Origin: Bacillota bacterium
GTDB lineage: Bacteria > Bacillota > Clostridia > Lachnospirales > Lachnospiraceae
Direction: 5' to 3'
Assembly: GCA_017861355.1 (NCBI GenBank)
Contig: JAGFXQ010000163.1
Coordinates: forward strand, 1 to 7,767
DNA: 7,767 nt
Shown here: positions 6,256 through 7,767 of the stretch, one piece after another
How positions within the stretch are numbered: the first letter of the stretch is position 1
How the letters are laid out: each line of letters begins with the position of its first letter
Notes under the pieces: model-generated
What the model saw: only the letters and a program-made list of their open reading frames with translations
Told to the model about the DNA's origin: nothing
Databases searched by the model: none
Made by a program: the position numbers and the translations under genes

Positions 6256-6462
6256 TTTGGTTCGGGTGTCAAAAGTCAGACAAGTGAAAAGTGCGCCCAC
6301 CAGGCGCACTAGAGTGAATATCTGCGCATATGTATGCATCTGGACTTGCCTTTCCCTCATGCGGAACAAAGCATCCGCAATCGGCCGGTCTGCGCCAGCT
6401 GTATACATATGCACAGATATTCACAAATAAGTTTTTTCATTGACTTTTGACACTCGAATAAA
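6256..6462. mobile_element. MITE-like inverted-repeat element inserted between T-box and ileS (boundaries tentative)
   Basis: The outer arms, TTCGGGTGTCAAAAGTCA (6261-6278) and its near complement (6441-6458), match at 17 of 18 positions. Inner arms of 30 nt (6314-6343 and 6395-6424) match at 27 of 30, plus one G-U pair as RNA. The left side also carries a perfect 8-bp hairpin, AGTGCGCC (6290-6297) with GGCGCACT (6303-6310), absent from the right side. The tip has TGCGGA (6360-6365) with TCCGCA (6374-6379). A 7-bp direct repeat, ATTCAAA, flanks the unit (6249-6255 and 6463-6469), as a target-site duplication would. It has no credible coding sequence. It could be a non-autonomous transposon relic or a large structured RNA. 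No transposase is in the window, so the parent family is unknown. Confidence 0.6.
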
Positions 6463-6482
6463 ATTCAAAAAAGTAAATTGGT

Positions 6483-6540
6483 AGGAGGGAAATTCCTCCT
6501 GCGGAGACATGAATATTATTAAATTATTATAGGAGGAATT
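6483..6540 (+). promoter_or_regulatory. Possible SD-sequestering switch at the ileS ribosome binding site
   Basis: The ileS ribosome binding site is AGGAGG (6531-6536), 7 nt before the ATG. The segment AATTCCTCCT (6491-6500) is perfectly complementary to AGGAGGAATT (6531-6540), a 10-bp helix that would hide the site. The same CCTCCT can instead pair with a decoy AGGAGG (6483-6488) in a short local hairpin. The two pairings exclude each other. The pairing is seen in sequence; a regulatory role is inference. Confidence 0.45.
6509..6532 (+). CDS. Possible 7-codon leader peptide (uORF) before ileS
   Basis: ATG at 6509 opens a short frame encoding MNIIKLL, ending in TAG at 6530-6532, which overlaps the ileS AGGAGG. 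Two of seven codons are Ile (ATT ATT). GGAG (6503-6506) is only 2 nt before the ATG, closer than normal, and the stretch is very AT-rich, so the frame may be accidental. If translated it would couple to ileS initiation. Confidence 0.2.
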   Translation: MNIIKLL

Positions 6541-6543
6541 GGT

Positions 6544-7767
6544 ATGTACGATAAGGTATCCACAGATTTGAACTTTGTCGACCGCGAGAAAAAGGTGCTA
6601 AAGTTCTGGCAGGAGAATAAGATATTTGAAGCCAGCATTGAAGAGCGTAAGGAGGGGGAAACCTATACCTTCTACGACGGACCTCCGACGGCGAACGGAA
6701 AGCCGCACATTGGCCATGTGCTGACCAGAGTTATTAAGGATATGGTTCCGAGATATAGAACGATGAAGGGCAATAAAGTACTTCGTAAAGCAGGCTGGGA
6801 TACCCATGGTCTTCCGGTAGAGCTTGAGGTAGAGAAGAAGCTCGGTATCAATGGCAAGGAACAGATTGAGGAATATGGTCTGGAGCCGTTCATTCAGGAG
6901 TGTAAGGAAAGTGTGTGGAAGTACAAGGGTATGTGGGAGGACTTCTCCGGAACCGTTGGCTTTTGGGCAGATATGGAGGACCCGTATGTAACCTATCATA
7001 ATAGTTACATTGAGTCTGAGTGGTGGTCACTGAAGCAGATCTGGGAAAAAGGCCTTCTTTATAAGGGTTTTAAGATTGTTCCTTATTGCCCCAGATGTGG
7101 AACTCCTCTTTCCAGTCATGAGGTTGCACAAGGCTATAAGGATGTGAAAGAAAAGTCTGTAATTGCGAAGTTCCGTGTCAAGGGAACAAAGGACGAATAC
7201 ATCTTAGCATGGACGACAACACCCTGGACTCTACCTTCCAACGTAGCTCTCTGCGTGAATCCGAATGAGACCTATGTCAAGGTTAAGGTTAGTGTTGACG
7301 CAAAGGGCAATGTACTGAAGAAGGACGGCACTTGTGGTTGCGGTCATGACCACGAACATGAGCATGCGCCGGTGGTAGCAGTAGGAACAGAGCACTACTT
7401 CTTGGCAGAGGCGTTGCTTTCTGTTCTGGAAGGCGACTATGAGGTGGAAGAGACCTTGTTTGACTATGCCAAATTAGAGAAGAAGGGACACTTTGTTACC
7501 TGTGATAATTATGTAACACTATCCGATGGTACCGGCGTTGTTCATATCGCTCCTGCTTTTGGTGAAGATGATAACCGTGTTGGCAAGATATATGATCTTC
7601 CCTTTGTTCAGCTCATAGACAGTAAAGGCGAATTTAAGCCGGAAGCAACGGATTTTGCTGGATTGTTTTGTAAGGCAGCAGATGAACCGATCATGAAGAT
7701 GTTGGCTGAGAAAGGCTTGCTCTTCAAAGTATTAAAATTCGAACATAGTTATCCCTTCTGCTGGCGT
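6544..7767 (+). CDS. ileS: Isoleucyl-tRNA synthetase, type 2 form, N-terminal 408 residues (runs off the window)
   Basis: The frame stays open from the ATG at 6544 to the right edge, so about 60% of an enzyme of roughly 1,030-1,050 residues is missing. It charges tRNA-Ile with isoleucine in the cytoplasm. Visible features: FYDGPPTANGKPHIGH (43-58, with HIGH at 55-58), WDTHGLPVE (85-93), CPRC (182-185), then the CP1 editing domain with WTTTPWTLPSN (223-233) and GTGVVHIAPAFGEDD (329-343). The ATP-binding KMSKS motif lies beyond the edge. The active-site region resembles the clostridial/eukaryote-like type 2 IleRS more than the type 1 bacterial form; type 2 enzymes are known for reduced sensitivity to mupirocin, an inference here. 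A Cys/His-rich insert (residues 261-275, containing CGCGHDHEHEH) sits in the editing domain. AGGAGG (6531-6536) is 7 nt before the start. Expression is under the T-box upstream. Confidence 0.97.
   Translation, partial: MYDKVSTDLNFVDREKKVLKFWQENKIFEASIEERKEGETYTFYDGPPTANGKPHIGHVLTRVIKDMVPRYRTMKGNKVLRKAGWDTHGLPVELEVEKKLGINGKEQIEEYGLEPFIQECKESVWKYKGMWEDFSGTVGFWADMEDPYVTYHNSYIESEWWSLKQIWEKGLLYKGFKIVPYCPRCGTPLSSHEVAQGYKDVKEKSVIAKFRVKGTKDEYILAWTTTPWTLPSNVALCVNPNETYVKVKVSVDAKGNVLKKDGTCGCGHDHEHEHAPVVAVGTEHYFLAEALLSVLEGDYEVEETLFDYAKLEKKGHFVTCDNYVTLSDGTGVVHIAPAFGEDDNRVGKIYDLPFVQLIDSKGEFKPEATDFAGLFCKAADEPIMKMLAEKGLLFKVLKFEHSYPFCWR

Noticed and set aside
6215..6430. Open frames on both strands across the palindrome (71 and about 62 codons)
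   Set aside because: Both lie in the inverted-repeat element or the T-box terminator, have no ribosome binding site and mirror each other because the DNA is palindromic.
6357..6440. 27-codon minus-strand frame beginning MKKLICEYL inside the palindrome
   Set aside because: It has no ribosome binding site, and its codons follow the inverted-repeat arm; nothing supports translation.
6598..6999. Minus-strand frame of 133 codons opposite ileS
   Set aside because: It is the antisense shadow of a clearly conserved IleRS reading frame.

Overview
The window looks like chromosomal DNA of a low-to-middle GC Gram-positive anaerobe, most likely a member of the Lachnospiraceae / Clostridium cluster XIVa. 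The grounds are a T-box leader in front of ileS, strong AGGAGG ribosome binding sites, TPTP-type linkers on membrane-anchored extracellular proteins, and an IleRS of the clostridial 'type 2' form. This is inference from sequence style; no marker gene fixes the species.

Layout. Five genes lie on the minus strand, read from right to left: pncB (nicotinate phosphoribosyltransferase, 4245-5699), a membrane-anchored VanY-type D,D-carboxypeptidase (2726-4027), plsC (1-acylglycerol-3-phosphate acyltransferase, 1891-2622), a small membrane-anchored protein of unknown function (1269-1727) and a CapA-family protein (4-1179). Terminator-like hairpins follow plsC (1865-1902) and the small gene (1200-1251). 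I see no strong terminator after pncB or vanY. On the plus strand, ileS starts at 6544 and runs off the right edge with 408 codons present.

The 844 bases between pncB and ileS (5700-6543) hold no ordinary gene but are dense in signals. These are a weak promoter for pncB, a good promoter for ileS with a 17-bp perfect palindrome over its -35 box, and a T-box riboswitch (about 5945-6247) with an AUC isoleucine specifier, a UGGU acceptor-binding bulge and mutually exclusive antiterminator and terminator. Beyond these lie a roughly 207-bp inverted-repeat element (6256-6462) that looks like a MITE or a large RNA hairpin, and a possible second control layer around the ileS ribosome binding site. In that last part, a 10-nt segment (6491-6500) is perfectly complementary to the true ribosome binding region (6531-6540) and can instead pair with a decoy AGGAGG upstream (6483-6488). 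A seven-codon uORF with two isoleucine codons lies in the loop between them.

Function. The minus-strand genes concern the cell envelope (peptidoglycan trimming, phosphatidic acid synthesis, a CapA-like surface protein) and NAD salvage. They are consistent with housekeeping genes placed side by side rather than one pathway. IleS charges tRNA-Ile, and its T-box senses uncharged tRNA-Ile. The most interesting parts are the layered ileS leader with its inserted palindrome and the hairpin- and repeat-rich leader of vanY (4028-4209). I found no CRISPR array, tRNA, rRNA, transposase or defence genes.
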